In this document: positions 11,839 through 24,539 of the stretch, piece by piece
Numbering within the stretch: position 1 is the first letter of the stretch
How the letters are laid out: each line of letters opens with the position of its first letter
DNA from: Pontederia crassipes
Lineage: Eukaryota; Streptophyta; Magnoliopsida; Commelinales; Pontederiaceae
Length of the DNA stretch: 64,000 bases
Direction of reading: 5' to 3'
Assembly (NCBI GenBank): GCA_030549335.1
Contig: CM060190.1
Location: forward strand, 65,114,118 to 65,178,117
Position numbers and translations under genes: made by a program
The notes under the pieces: model-generated
What the model was told of the DNA's origin: nothing
The model's database searches: none
The model's input: only the letters and a program-made list of their open reading frames with translations

Positions 11839-14800
11839 AATCTCCACCTTAATTTGAATCATCTTCAGAGAACATAAAACTATGCCACGCCGCCTCCAGT
11901 CCCACATCGGGATTATTACCAAGTATTGATGTTAAGCAAGTCCAAGCAGTGTTGGAACTTGCCATGATGAACAGATTTGGTGAACATATCAGCTGGATTA
12001 TCTTCAGTGCCAATCTTCTTCACCTTGATCATCTTCTCAGTGCGGATGAAGTGATATCTGACATCAATGTATTTGGTTCTTTCATGATGTACTTGATCCT
12101 TGACTAAACATATTGCACTCAGACTGTCACAGTGCATTATAGTCTGCTCCTGATGTAATCCGAGATCTCTAATTAAGCCTTTTAACCAGATGTCTTACTT
12201 TGCAGCTTCTGTCAGTGCCATGTATTCAGCCTCTGTGGTGGACAATGTAACTGATGATCGAAATGTAGCCTTCCAACTAATAACTGAACTGTCCAAAGTG
12301 AAGACATAACCTGTCATAAATCGTTTTCCATCAACATCTCCAGCATAATCTGAATCTGAGTACCCTGCAACCAAACACTCTTTATCACTTCTGTATATGA
12401 GGCCAATATCAAATGTCCCTCTCAGATATCGAAAAATTCGCTTCACTGCTTGTCAGTGCTCCTTTCCTGTATCGCTCATGAACCTGCTGAACTGCATGAG
12501 TAATATCTAATCTTGTGCAAACCATGGCATACATCAGACTTCCAACTGCACTAGCATATGGAACCCGAGACATGTACTCCTTTTCTGCTTCTGACTTTGG
12601 TGCGAAAGCAACATAAATATGAACATTTGCAGCTGATGGAGTATTCAAAGGTTTCTCTCATGATATTTCAAATCTGGATAAAATCTTCTCAATATAATTT
12701 TTCTGATATAAGAAGAGTTTACCCTGCGCGATCCCTTAGAATTTTCATCCCCAGAATCTTCTGTGCTGCACCAAGATCCTTCATGTCGAATTCTGCACTA
12801 AGGAACTTCTTCAAATTCTGTTATGTCTCTTGCAGCAATAAACATATCGTTGACATACAAGAGCAGATAGATGGTGGAGCCGTTCTTCACCTTCTTATGG
12901 TATACACAGCAATCATAGGGACTTCGACTGAATCCCTTACTGATCATGAAGCTATCGAACCTCTTGTACCATTGTCTGAGATATTGCTTCAAGCCATACA
13001 GAGATTTCTTCAGACTGCAAACTTGATTCTCCTTTCCTGAAATGGAGAATCCCTCTGGTTGGCTCATAAGAATATTTTCTTCAAGTTCTCAATGGAGGAA
13101 AGTAGTCTTTTACATCTAGTTGCTCGAGCCATAAATTCTGATGTGCTACAAGAGTAAGTAGCACCCTGATAAAAGTATGTCTGACAACATGTGAGAATAT
13201 CTCATTATAGTCCACACCTTCTTTCTGACTATAATCTTTAGCAACCAGTCGTGCTTTGTATCTCGTGCTTTCAACTCCTGGAATTCCTGCTTTTTTTTTT
13301 GAAGATCCATTTACGGCCAACAACCTTCCTACCTTTAGGCAACTTGACCAGCTCCAACGTCTGATTCTTGTGAAAAGATTCCATCTCCTCACCCATAGCA
13401 GCGATTCACTGTCCAAATTCGGCACATGTGATTGCATCCCTATAAGAGGACGGCTCCAGGGACTCCACCTCTTTAGCTACCTGTAGTGCATAAGCAATCA
13501 TGTCCTCGAAACCATATCATTTAGGAGGACCCACTTCTCTACGAGGACGTCTAGCAGCAATTAACTCCTCTTCAGGTTGCTCATCAGATTCTTCACCTTC
13601 TGGTTTTGCTTCTTGATGTGATCCTTCAGCATCATCCTCAGTTTGAGTGATTTAAACATCCACATGTTTATTGACACTCTCTTCATCCTCCACCTTCAAC
13701 TGAAGCATTGGTGCTTCATCAAAGGTTACACTTCTGCTGTGGATGACTTTGTGTTCTGAAGGAGACCAGATTCTGTAGCCCTTCACTCCTGCACCATATT
13801 CCATGAACACTCATTCTTTGACCCTTGGCTCCAACTTTCCTTCACCGACGTGATAGTATGCTGGACAATCAAAAACTTTCAGACAAGTATAATCAGCAGA
13901 ATTTTCTGATCATACCTCAGTTGGAGTCTTGAGATCAATCGCAGTCGCCGAACTTCGATTCACCAAGTAGCAAGCTGTGTTAACAGCTTCAGCCCAGAAT
14001 ATCCTATTCAGGCCATCGTTAGAGAGCATGCACCTTGTCCTCTCCAAAAGTGTCATGTTCATTCGTTCTGTAACTCCATTATGCTGTGGAGTATCCTTGA
14101 CTGTGCGATGCCTGGCAGTGCCTTCATCTTTGCAGAACTGATCGAATTCACTAGAACAGAATTTCAAACCATTGTCAGTGCAAAGACGTTTCACTTTCTT
14201 CGACGTCTGATTTTCCACCAGAACCTTCCACTGCTTGAAGGCCTTGAAGGACTCACTCTTGTGTTTCATCATGAATATCCAAGTCATCCTCGAGTAGTCA
14301 TCAATCACAGATAGGAAGGACCTCGCACCTTCTAATGATGAAACACGAGAGGGACCCCAATAATTACCGTGAATGTAGTCAAGTGTCGCCTTCGTCCTGT
14401 GCATTGCCTTGCCAAACTGAGACATTCGTTGTTTGCTGAATACGCAGTGCTTGCAGAAGTTGATTTCAGATATCTTCTTCTCTCTTAGAAGACCTCGTTT
14501 GCTGAGAATATTCATCACGTTCTGACTCATATGCCCAAGCCGCATGTGCCACAGCCTGGACCTATCTGATTCGGATGAACTAGTCACTGCAGTAACGTCA
14601 GAGACTGTCTTGTCTTGTAATACATACAAGGACTTTTGTCTGACTCCCTTCAGAACCATAGCATCACCTTTCATGACAATGAGAATGCCTCCAGCAGCAT
14701 TGATCTGACACCCTTTAGAGTCGAGGACTCCAAGTGATATCAAATTCTTTTTCAGTTGCGGAACATGACGGACATCTGTCAGCATCCTCACAAGATTGTC

Positions 14801-15859
14801 ATGAGTCATGATCTGCACAGAACCGATCCCAACTATCTGACATGTTGCATCGTTGCCCATGATGACGTTTCCACCATCAATCTTCTGATAAGTTGAGAAC
14901 CACTCTTTATTCGGAGTCATATGATAGGAACACCCCGAATCCAGAACCCAACTATCCGTCAGACATCCTTGATCAGAAGCAGTCAGAACCAAATCATCTT
15001 CGGAATTTTCTGTTTCATGTGCCACCGCAACGACATGGGCCTTCTTCTTTTTCGGACAGTCTTTCTTCCAATGACTTGGTTCCTTGCAGTAATTACAGAT
15101 GTCATTCGCAGTGATTTTCTTCTTCTTGGATTTGGATTTATTCGAATTCGAGGATTGTCCCTTCTCTGCGGTCGATATCAAACCCGTGGCCTGAGTCTCT
15201 GCAAAATTTCCAGATGCCCTATGCCGAAGTTCACGAGTATGTAGACTCGATCTTACTTCTTCCAGACTTATAATTTCCTTCCCGATAATCATAGACTGAA
15301 CGGAATTTTCATATGATGGAGGAAGCGAAACTAACAGAATTAGGGCAGCATCTTCATTCTCGATCTTAACATCGATATTTCTGAGTTCCATCAACAAAGA
15401 ATTTAACTGATCAAGATGTTCCTTCAGAGGGGTACCTTCCTGCATGCGGAGAAAGAACAGACGTTGCTTCAACAGCAAGTTGTTGGTGAGAGACTTCGTC
15501 ATATATAGATTCTCGAGTTTCAACCACAGACGAGCCGCCTTTTCTTCATCTGCGATCTCGATTATCACTTCATCCGCCAGACACAACAGAATCATCGAGT
15601 GCGCCTTCTCTTCCTGTGCCGCCAAAGTTGCGAGGTCGATATCATTTTCTTTGTCCTTCGAGTCTTCCTCCTTTGGTTTGTTCTTCGACACGTTTGAGAG
15701 CGGCGCCCAACCTCCTTGTTGCTTCAGAAGCGCCCGCATCTTGATCTGCCACAACCTGAAACTGTTCCTGTCGTTGAACTTCTCCACACTCACGTTGTGC
15801 GACGCCATCTCCCTGCTGATCGAGAATCGCTGACAAACCCTAAGGCTCTGAAACCAGTT

Positions 15860-16088
15860 TGTTACGAAAAGGGGAAGAGAGGGATCGCACGAAATACAGA
15901 AGAACGCGAAGAAGAAAAACGGCAACGGCTCTTTGTTATGGAATAATGATGATTACAAGGATGAGTCTCTGTCTAGACCCCTAGGGAGTTTATATAGACA
16001 TTCCCTTTAACAGATGATAGGAATTCTGCTGAAGCGCCTGACTATGTAGGGGGATCAATTGGGTTCAGATTCAAGGCATTATTAATAA
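15860..16088 (-). repeat. 5' LTR of the copia element
   Basis: Begins TGTTACG on the plus strand and ends near GCATTATTAA, the same borders as the solo LTR at 55.8 kb. It is followed immediately on the element side by the primer-binding site. Confidence 0.75.
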
Positions 16089-17870
16089 TAATTATTAATT
16101 AACTTTAATAAATGAGAAGCCATTTTAATATATTTAAACATCAATATTGCCAATTTTTATCAGAGATTGTTTTTGCGATGTTTGATCTTTATGATCATTT
16201 ATACTATTTTTTTCGGCTTATTGTAAATTCTAAAACTTAAACGGAATACGAATATGTAATCGCATAAAGGAATAATAGGATTACAAATTTTGGATTATTT
16301 GTTGACTTCCTCTTTTTACTTCTTTTTAGTAAATCTGGTTTTGAAAATGATTTTTATCGTTCGGTATTGCCCATTATTAATCATAATTTTTGTAATAATA
16401 AATTACACTATCATTTACCTCTAAAATGAATTGACGAATGTCACCTTATGCTTAACTAAAATTTCGTAATGCTTCTCACTCGTAGTATCCGGCTAATTTA
16501 ATTAATTATAACACATGTTTTTTTTTTTTTTACAAAAGCGGTGGAGGATAAAGTGTAAGAAGATCGAGCATAATTTCAAAGTAAGATGTTGAAAAGTTTA
16601 AATTCGCTGACTCTCGGTCAATAAAAGTGAAATCAATAATCAAAAATTTTTTTATGCCCCGTTCGAGACCCGATATCAGAATTATTAGATCTGACTAATT
16701 CTAAATTGAGTAATTAATTATGTCAACAAAGTTTAGTTAAATCAATTATCAAATTTATCCGAAAAAAACCCTCCCATCCAGTAATAATAGGAATTAAGAA
16801 TTATATGTATTCAAAGTGGGTCTCATTGATAATTGTAAATTCGTTGTATATTTATTTTAAAAATTTAACAAGGAGTACCTATAAATTAATAATGGATTTA
16901 TTCCAATTCTCCCCATAATTTCTAAGGGGCTGTTTGATTTGAGAATAAACGTTAGAATATCACCATATTATGAGAATATAGACAAACACGAGTTAGAATA
17001 GGAATATTTTGATCAACGTTGAAAAACGTGAAATCATTTTGAAAATGAAACTGTTATTTTTATGCTCATCGTGAGAATATACATATTCTTCAAAATCAGA
17101 ATAACAGTTATATTCTTTCGTTTTAAACTTTTTGATTTTCTCTTTTATTTTTTATTTTTAAATATTTTATTGATTAGTAGAATTATATGTCATTTGGTTC
17201 AAGGATAAATATTTTTAAATTATTGATTAGTAGAATTATATGTCATTTTATTGATTAGTAGAATTTTTAAATATTTTTAAATTATATATCATTTGGTTCA
17301 AGGATAAATAGTAGAATATCTCGATATTCTCGATAATATGACCAAACGTGATGTGAAATAAAATTAACATGGTTAAATTTTGATTTCGGTGAAACCATCT
17401 TGAAGCACGTGAAACCATCAGTTTTTTGACAAACGAAGAATATTTTTATTTTTTAAAACAATGAAATAGAGATATTATCTTTCTTTTTTATTTTTTCCAC
17501 CATTTTTTATTTTTCATTATTTAACTAAAAACTATTATATCATAATTTGTATTATTATAGTAATAATAAATGTAAACTATTTATAGTAAAGTATTTTAAT
17601 TATAAAAATATTAATTTTTTTCTTTCAACCAAATAAGATGTAGAATAAAAATATAATTAGAATACGATATTCTTTATAATAAATTTTTTTATTCCTGCTA
17701 AGTCAATATCAGTACACTACACGGATCATAATCTAAAAAATATATGATATTAAGTTATATATCGGTCATAAGCGATATACTATATCATCGGGGAAAAACT
17801 CGATATACGCACATCAAAGCCTTTTTGCCTCCGCTCTTCTTCGACTGTTCTGGTCTTGGTGTCGCCGGAG
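16089..17870. other. AT-rich spacer with local duplication, RRP15 upstream region
   Basis: No gene seen. Between 17160 and 17310 a phrase (TTGATTAGTAGAATTATATG and TCATTTGGTTCAAGGATAAA) is repeated two to three times. It lies within a sequence starting GGGGCTGTTTGATTTGAGAA at about 16925 that has the look of a MITE, though I could not prove its ends. No telo-box or site II motif was found in front of the RRP15-like gene. Confidence 0.4.
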
Positions 17871-17873
17871 GAG

Positions 17874-20800
17874 ATGGCGGCAGAACTGGAAACCATGTCT
17901 GCTCTGGTGAAGAGGAAGCGAAAGCGGGTGCAGAAAAAGGGAAACAAAACGAGCAAGCAGTTGAGAATCTCACCAAGGGGCGGGCCGAAGCGCCGGAATC
18001 CTACCGAGAGGATGAAGAAATTATTCCGGAAGAGAGCGAGGGATTACGACTCAGACGAGAACGCGAGGAAGAAGAGGAAGAGGACGTAATGGAGGATGAA
18101 TCCGCAGAGGAAGAAGAAGATGAGGAAGGGGAGAGGGATCTTGACGCCGGAGGCTCCGACACCGACGGGGACGATGAGGGGGAGAGCGACGACGGTGGAC
18201 AGCGTCGTTCCGTAGGAACTAAGCTTGTAGAAGGTTCCAGGGCTTTCAGGATCGCTTTCATGAAGATTATGAAGCTTAGTCTTCCTGGGGATGATCCCCT
18301 TGTAAGATTTGTTGTTTTTTGTTGTGCACTTTGAATTTTTTTCTTACACCCAAACGAGAAAAAAAATTCTGACTTTTAGCTGGTTGTGTTGTTGTTCATG
18401 TTAATGTGAAGGGTCCAGAGAAACAATTGGTTGGTAAATCATGTTAGAGTCCCTATATTTCCTGATATTATTGTGCATTCCTTCTATTAGAAGATGTAAT
18501 TATGATATCAGCAAGCAATGTAGTTTTAGTAATTATACGGTTATGCCAGAGAGAAACCCCCTGGCCCCATATATTATGCTTAAATTTTTTTCCCTAGGCG
18601 GCCGAGAAAGGACATGTGAAGCCTGTTAATTTCTTGGATAGCAAAGAAAAATCTCTTATCAGCATTGCAACAAAAGGAGGTACTAATACATTGAACAAAA
18701 AAAACTTGAACTGATCCTATTGTTACTTCACCACATTGTTGATGTATGGATGAATAACGAACCTAGATCTTTCTGGCTGTTGCTAACTTCATGATCACTT
18801 GTGAATGGTTGGTGCCCAGTGGTCAAATTATTCAATGTGGTAAGACTAAATAATCTGCTATTTTTTTCACATAATGCATAGTTATGTAAAATCCACTGAT
18901 CATAACTCTCTTACAGGTCAGCAAGGCGCAGAATCCTCGGAAGGGCTTGAATCCTTCCAGATCAAAATATTCTAAAGGTATCGAATTTCTGAAGTTTTCT
19001 ATTTAATGGGTCTGATTGAAAATGAGAAATTCTCTTGTTCATTTGTTTTAAAATTGAGATCATTGTTTGGTATCTTTGCATGTTTTGCATATTGGTTTAT
19101 ATGCACCATATGATGTTCCTTGTGCTGAGAAACAGCATAGTCCTTCCTTGCATAAATCTGCAGTGGATTTGTTCTCCTTGCACGAGTTTAATAAGGTGTA
19201 TAGGACATTGAGCATTTGAGCTGCAGCATGCCCTTACATTTTGTCTCTTGTTTTGTTAAGACTTAAGAGCACACTTTGTTGAAGAAGTAGCTATCTCAAG
19301 TTTTTGATTCTTGGCAGTGGGGGTTCTCATCATTAATGTTGTCTCACTGGTGTTTTCTTTTCAAAAGTGGATTTTGGATCTTCCTCTTTTTCCGGTATCA
19401 TTAGATAATCGTTAATCATTGACTGAAAATGTTTGATGTCTGATACGAATATACTATTAAGATTTGCACATTAAGAGAGAGCAAAGGAATGAGTCCAAGA
19501 CGACATTTCATTCAATGGCCGCAGCTCTGGTTCTTGGAGTCTCGATCCCCTGACCCTTCTTCGAGCAAGTTTTCAACCCACCTGCGCCCACCCCCACCCT
19601 CTACACACTCACGCTCTTTCTCTCCAACGCATCTTTCAAGCAGGGGTGTCTTTCCGCCATGCAAGTCGGCTAGGTCTTGCATGTGAGCAAGGGTTAGATA
19701 AAGTTGACTGTTTATGATGCCTTTTGGAACAAAGTAATAAAAGTGAAACTAGCTAAAGTAAATGAGGTTTTATTTTCCAGGTGAATGCCGAGTTTTCTAT
19801 TTACTTGCTAGTTTGCATGACCAAATATATTATAGTTCTTTCGGAGTGTCAATTCCTGTGCCCACTTTCTACGAATAAACATGACACAAACTAGAACTTA
19901 AATATGTACTGAAATAGTCACATTATATGGAGGGGAAATGCTAAAATCATGTATAATCTTTTTTTTTGTCTAACCACTAGTATATCTTGTGATTGAAACA
20001 GTTTTGGCCAAACAAAGAAAACAAACTTTTTTCTCTGAGCTGCGCAAGTCTACAACACAGGCATGTTCACTTAAGCTTCTCCAATGAATTTTTTGTTATG
20101 GCATAATTTGTTCATGTTATTATGCTCTTTTCATTATATACTGTTACAATTTTGTAGTATTATGTAAGCAATACATATTTTTGTAGCCAAGGTACTATGC
20201 ATCACATTTATGTCTTAAGTGTCATAGTTGATAATGTGCTAAAAGGAGGAGAAGGGTGTTGCCTTTATTGCTAACGCATGGTTTATATTTTTCTTTAAAC
20301 TGGAGTTAGTTTGCCTTCAGATTGTAAGGTTGAATTGTAATCTAGAACAACTTTTAATGCATTCTATTCTGAGAAATAATGACAGACTTTGTGATATTAA
20401 AGGCAATGTAGTGTGATTGGTGACTGTTATAACAATGTAATGTTCTTCAAGCTATATTTGTCTAGATAGGATCCTGTGTTTGTCTAGATGGAAGCCTGTG
20501 GAGAACCGATGCAGACAGGATCTGTTAAGAAGAAAACCATTGCAACACTTGAAATAAATAAGCTTGAGACTAACAACCTTTGCTCCATCTTATACTTTTT
20601 GAACGATATTACTATTCATAAGATATATTCCACCCTCTATAATTTTGTTTGAACTTTGTATGCATACCCTTTTTCTTAAGTGAAAAATGATAGCTGATGA
20701 TGTGTCAGCCATCCACCATATTTTATTCGCCAAGGTCTATGCATATCCTTCTAAATACAATCTAGTATTATTTGCTGGAACTTATTTTCTTAGTTACAAT

Positions 20801-21817
20801 AAGATCCTTATATGATTAGCAAATTCTGATAAAGGGATTTGATTAAAAGTAGAATTCATTATTAAATAAGTAGAATTTTGAAGTGTCTTCGGTAGAAAAC
20901 CTGCTTATAAGAATTTGAAGACATGTTCTAAGGCTATGTGCAAGATCCATTCGATTCATGAATATTTTTGTGAATAAAAAAAAACGCATTTGGGCAACCA
21001 CATCGTTATGTGATCATGAATCAACATGCTTTTGTACCTTACACCATTAGAAACACGGATTGTCCTTTAAATGGAAAATTGTGCTGACAATGAAAAGAGT
21101 GCTATCATTTATATAGTTTATTTAGGGAAGGTTCCTTTTAACATGTAATTTTGTGGGGATTGGTTAGTTGGTTATGAGTGTGTACACCTCATAATCCTCT
21201 TGTAGTATTTTATATGATATCCACCTCAAAAGAAATGTTTTATATGTTATATAACAACAAAATTGGATGATTGTCCACCTTAACAATCAACTGCCATTTT
21301 CTTGAAAAATACAGCCAATCTAGAACCCCCTTAAGAAAAATGGGTGTATGTATGTGTGTGTGTGTGTTTATATATTATATAAGAGAAGGGGTTTAAATTT
21401 TGAAGACTGTGTTTTGATATATGATCTCTTCAATCACATCTACATCCTCATTGATTCTCATTTGTGTTCACTGAATAAAGATTGATTATTTGAAACAAGA
21501 AAAATGAAAGGAAGATTTTCCTTTGTATTGGAATTCAATGGTATGCTTTGTGCAGATTCCTGGTTCAACAAGCACTGATAAAAATGATGATCCTGGATGG
21601 GCTCCACTTCGTGACAATTACATGCTTACTTGTTCAAAGTTGAAAGACTGGGATAAGAAGACAGTAAGGATTGGTGACCCGATTCTTGTTCTCTCTTTAC
21701 TTTCTGAGACATTGCACATATCATCCTTGATAGTGTTGCTTCTTCCATTGCTAGGACTCTTCCACAGGAGTCGGACAAGAGAATGTTCCCAGGGAGAGTT
21801 CGTCGGACGAGGAGTAG
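17874..21817 (+). pseudogene. RRP15-like ribosomal RNA-processing gene, seven exons, frame-disrupted
   Basis: Rrp15 family, a nucleolar factor for 60S pre-rRNA processing. Exons: 17874-18301, 18598-18679, 18820-18839 (20-nt microexon), 18917-18977, 20002-20060, 21556-21663, 21755-21817. The last six join in consistent phase and spell AEKGHVKPVNFLDS, VKLFNVVSKAQN, KGLNPSRSK, DPGWAPLRDNYMLT, LKDWDKKT and an acidic end RESSSDEE. Two oddities stand out. In exon 1 the typical N-terminus (MKKLFRKRARDYDSDE) is in one frame, while the acidic stretch and EGSRAFRIAFMKIM are in another, as if one base were lost near 18060. The family's core after DDPL (GPVLSAHKxLVAEKL, about 34 residues) is absent between 18302 and 18597. 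Intron 5 has a GC donor (CAG/GCATGT). Read as a decaying gene or a sequence error; a protein starting at ATG 18089 is the other option. Confidence 0.75.
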
Positions 21818-23555
21818 AAATATCACAATTGTTTGTGATCCTAGAAAGGAATGATGAGTCTAGATTCATAATTCCATATACTGGAAGATACAGAAACATC
21901 TTTCTGCTCGAGTTTTTCCAATCACTTGAGCTGAAAAAATGTGATAATCGGTAGAGTACAAAAAAAAGTGTTAGAAAATGCTCAAAAGGGAGTTAAAATC
22001 TTAATTTTGTATGCTCTAGGTCATTGGACTTGCCTTTCGGATGGACGGACAATCTCTTTCTGTCAATGTGATGACTTGATTAATAGAAGCCAATTCTGAA
22101 GCAATTTTTTTTCTGTAGAAACCTTTTGATAGAAGGGTGAATTGTCCTTAATTTTTGGTGGTGAACTTTCTCATGTTGGAGTTAATTTTGTGTCACATGA
22201 ATTAGATTACTGGATCTCTTGACCATTGCACTTCAATTAGATGAATCCTGAAAGTTGAATGCAGATTTGCAAAATGTTAATGATGCCTTGGCAGAAAAAC
22301 ATGACTTATATGTTCACTGCATCTAGCTTGTATAAGATGATAAATATGTTTCAATCTTACAAAAAAATTCCACCTTTAATAGGTTCAGTGCATGCATAAT
22401 CTCCTCCTACATCATCATGTTCAGAACTTATTTTCCTTCTTGTTGCCATGTTTGTTTTCATCTTTCTCCCTAATATATCATCATCTTCCATGTAATAATT
22501 ATACAAAACAGAGCGAGGGCTGATTGTAATATTTGTATAACAAAAATGTTCTTGACTTCAGATTTGCTTTCGCCTGCATGCAAGCCAAAGGAAAGATGTA
22601 TGCTCTATCCTCACTACCACTGACCTTAAAAAAGATTGATTCTGATCGAGTTCAACGTAGTTCAGGTTTGTAGCTACCAGAGTCCAGAGGTCAGCTGAAG
22701 TCTACAAAAATGCAGCTGTTAATTGGGGTCAGAACTCGCATTTCTGATTTCTAAGTAAACAATCTTTGACAATCTTACCATTTAAAAAAATGATTTCAGA
22801 GTGATTAGGGAATTATTTATAAAGAGTGTCAAAATCATCAATTTGCATAAGAATGCCAACTTGATCCGAAATGAGATGTAAAATGGTGCATGTTGTTTTT
22901 TCTTGAATTCGTCCACAGAGTCGTAATTAAAAAAAGAAGAAAGCATTAGGTGGTGATTAGCGATGCAAAACCAAACAAAGCTTCTCAAGAACAGATTGTT
23001 TTAATCCGAACATTAAACAAATGAGCCAAGTAATAAGTGATGATCTCATGAACAGTGATGTCCAACCTACCTGTGTTAGCAAAACTTAAAAGGAGGGGAT
23101 ATCTCTGGCCCACCTGCTTTGCCTACCCTCTGAAGACTTCTGAATCATATATCAATCTGTCTCTTACCCTCAGATGAAGATAAAAGAATGGACTTGTTTT
23201 TTTCTGACCCAAGTGGTACCATTACCTACTTGCAGGCACAGGCAAGCCATCAATGTTTACATCAAGTCTTGCTACAATTGGATTTGTTCAGTGCATTGTG
23301 AACTATGAAGTATCAGCTCATAAATTTATCTTGGATTTGACAGGCGATTTAAAATTAAACAGGGTTCTGTAACTTCTGTTAGCTACTAAGACAACAAATA
23401 CTCAGCTGAAAGTTCTCCAAACTTTTTCGATGAAACTTGATATATAAACAGCACATCAATAATTTGACTAAGAAAGAATCTAAATTTTTTTTCCTGTACA
23501 AGTGTAAGGGTACTCGGTTTAGCACAAACAGATATGTAATTCTGATACTGTGTGT
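21818..23555. other. Spacer between RRP15-like gene and membrane-protein gene
   Basis: Contains the two convergent 3' ends. A short open stretch around 22566-22670 (ending in a frame that reads KKIDSDRVQRSSGL) follows a pyrimidine-rich AG. It could be a stray exon, but it has no partner exon or family I know. Confidence 0.3.
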
Positions 23556-24482
23556 TTATGCATCTGAAACGTCGATTTGGCAAGAATCCGACTTCTTATG
23601 TGTGTGATGCTTTGGTTCCTCTAACCAGACGAACAGCCCAAGCACCAGTCTCAAGACATTGATGAGGACCAGAAAACAGAGCTCCCCGTAGACTAATCTA
23701 CTAATTGCATTGCCTTCAGGAGCACCAACAGTGAGATGAATGGAGTCACCTGCAACCAGCACCCAACTAGTAACCTCCAACACCATCTTTACCAGCGAAA
23801 TCAACCTCCTTTCTCCAAAGATCCTGGACGCCATTCTCGAGCACAGCGTGCTCGTTATCAGGAACGTCGTTGCAGACCACCCTCTGAAGGGAATCATCCT
23901 CCCACCAGCCACCAGGGCGTCTCTGCGACAGACGCACGACGCGCAGACGCCTGAGAAGCTGGACTCGGTCAGAGCCTCCAGCCCTGTGTAGTAAGGCAGG
24001 ATGACAGAATCCAGGTAGAGACTCGCATGAAGAATCCCTGACACAGTCCAAGCTTCGAGCACCACATACTTGGCATCCTTGTCGGATCCGTTCCGGAAGG
24101 CTAACGCTGAGATTTGGAGAAGCTGGAGGAGCGCAGGACCCATGCGAGAGAGGGGAAACAAGGTGTTGATCCTTAAACCATTTGCAAGTATCAGGAGTGT
24201 CACAGGGAGTGCTATCGGACCTGATGGCCGCAGATACCTCCTCCTCGAGCTCCTGACGGCGCCGAGACCCACTGCCGTGCTTCTGAAGTCGAGCACTGTG
24301 AAGATCGTGGCTGAAACGATCGAGGCCGCCGTGAACAGGAGCACAGCGAAATCCACAATTGGCGGGAAGTTCCCCGCGTAGGCGCTGGCGCAGAAGTAAT
24401 GGTAAGGGCAATTGATGAGGTCAGTGGTTTCTTCCACCTGCCATCTGGTGCACTTGAAGAAGGAATCCGAGCTACTCATCAT
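23556..24482 (-). CDS. Multi-pass membrane protein of unknown function, single exon
   Basis: A 308-residue protein if started at the ATG at 24482; an in-frame ATG 13 codons upstream is less likely, since the conserved part begins with MSSSDSFFKCTRWQVEET. The N-terminus has cysteines in KCTRWQ, INCPYHYFC and a short loop before the first hydrophobic segment (IVDFAVLLFTAASIVSATIF). About six further hydrophobic segments follow, including IALPVTLLILANGLRI, GPALLQLLQISALAF, TTFLITSTLC and LCFLVLINVLRLVLGLFVWL. Basic loops (SSRRRY, CRRD, GERR) and a polar tail with KHHTHKK lie between or after them. I recognise this architecture as a plant family of uncharacterised membrane proteins but cannot assign a substrate. 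A TATA-like AATATAAAGG lies near 24650 on the minus strand. GC-rich coding sequence, intact over its full length. Confidence 0.8.
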   Translation of the reverse strand: MMSSSDSFFKCTRWQVEETTDLINCPYHYFCASAYAGNFPPIVDFAVLLFTAASIVSATIFTVLDFRSTAVGLGAVRSSRRRYLRPSGPIALPVTLLILANGLRINTLFPLSRMGPALLQLLQISALAFRNGSDKDAKYVVLEAWTVSGILHASLYLDSVILPYYTGLEALTESSFSGVCASCVCRRDALVAGGRMIPFRGWSATTFLITSTLCSRMASRIFGERRLISLVKMVLEVTSWVLVAGDSIHLTVGAPEGNAISRLVYGELCFLVLINVLRLVLGLFVWLEEPKHHTHKKSDSCQIDVSDA

Positions 24483-24539
24483 GGCCAATTCACCACCACG
24501 AAACACTTGATACGCTGACAAGCCCTGACCAATTTGGCT

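Larger units (their letters stand above)
11410..16088 (-). mobile_element. Ty1/copia retrotransposon (Tork/Tnt1-like), broken
   Basis: A fossil copia element read on the minus strand. The LTR pair is at 15860-16088 (5') and about 11410-11838 (3'), unequal in length. A methionyl-tRNA-like primer site (CTGGTTTCAGAGC) adjoins the 5' LTR, and a purine tract ending AAGGTGGAGATT adjoins the 3' LTR. The longest frame, 13910-15925, covers gag with a CX2CX4HX4C zinc knuckle, the aspartic protease (DSGCS), the GAG pre-integrase region and the integrase core. Reverse transcriptase and RNase H similarity follows at 11916-13437. The gag start resembles the Tnt1 group. The coding region carries several breaks, so it is inactive. 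Age is intermediate: domains are easily recognised but decayed. Confidence 0.9.
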
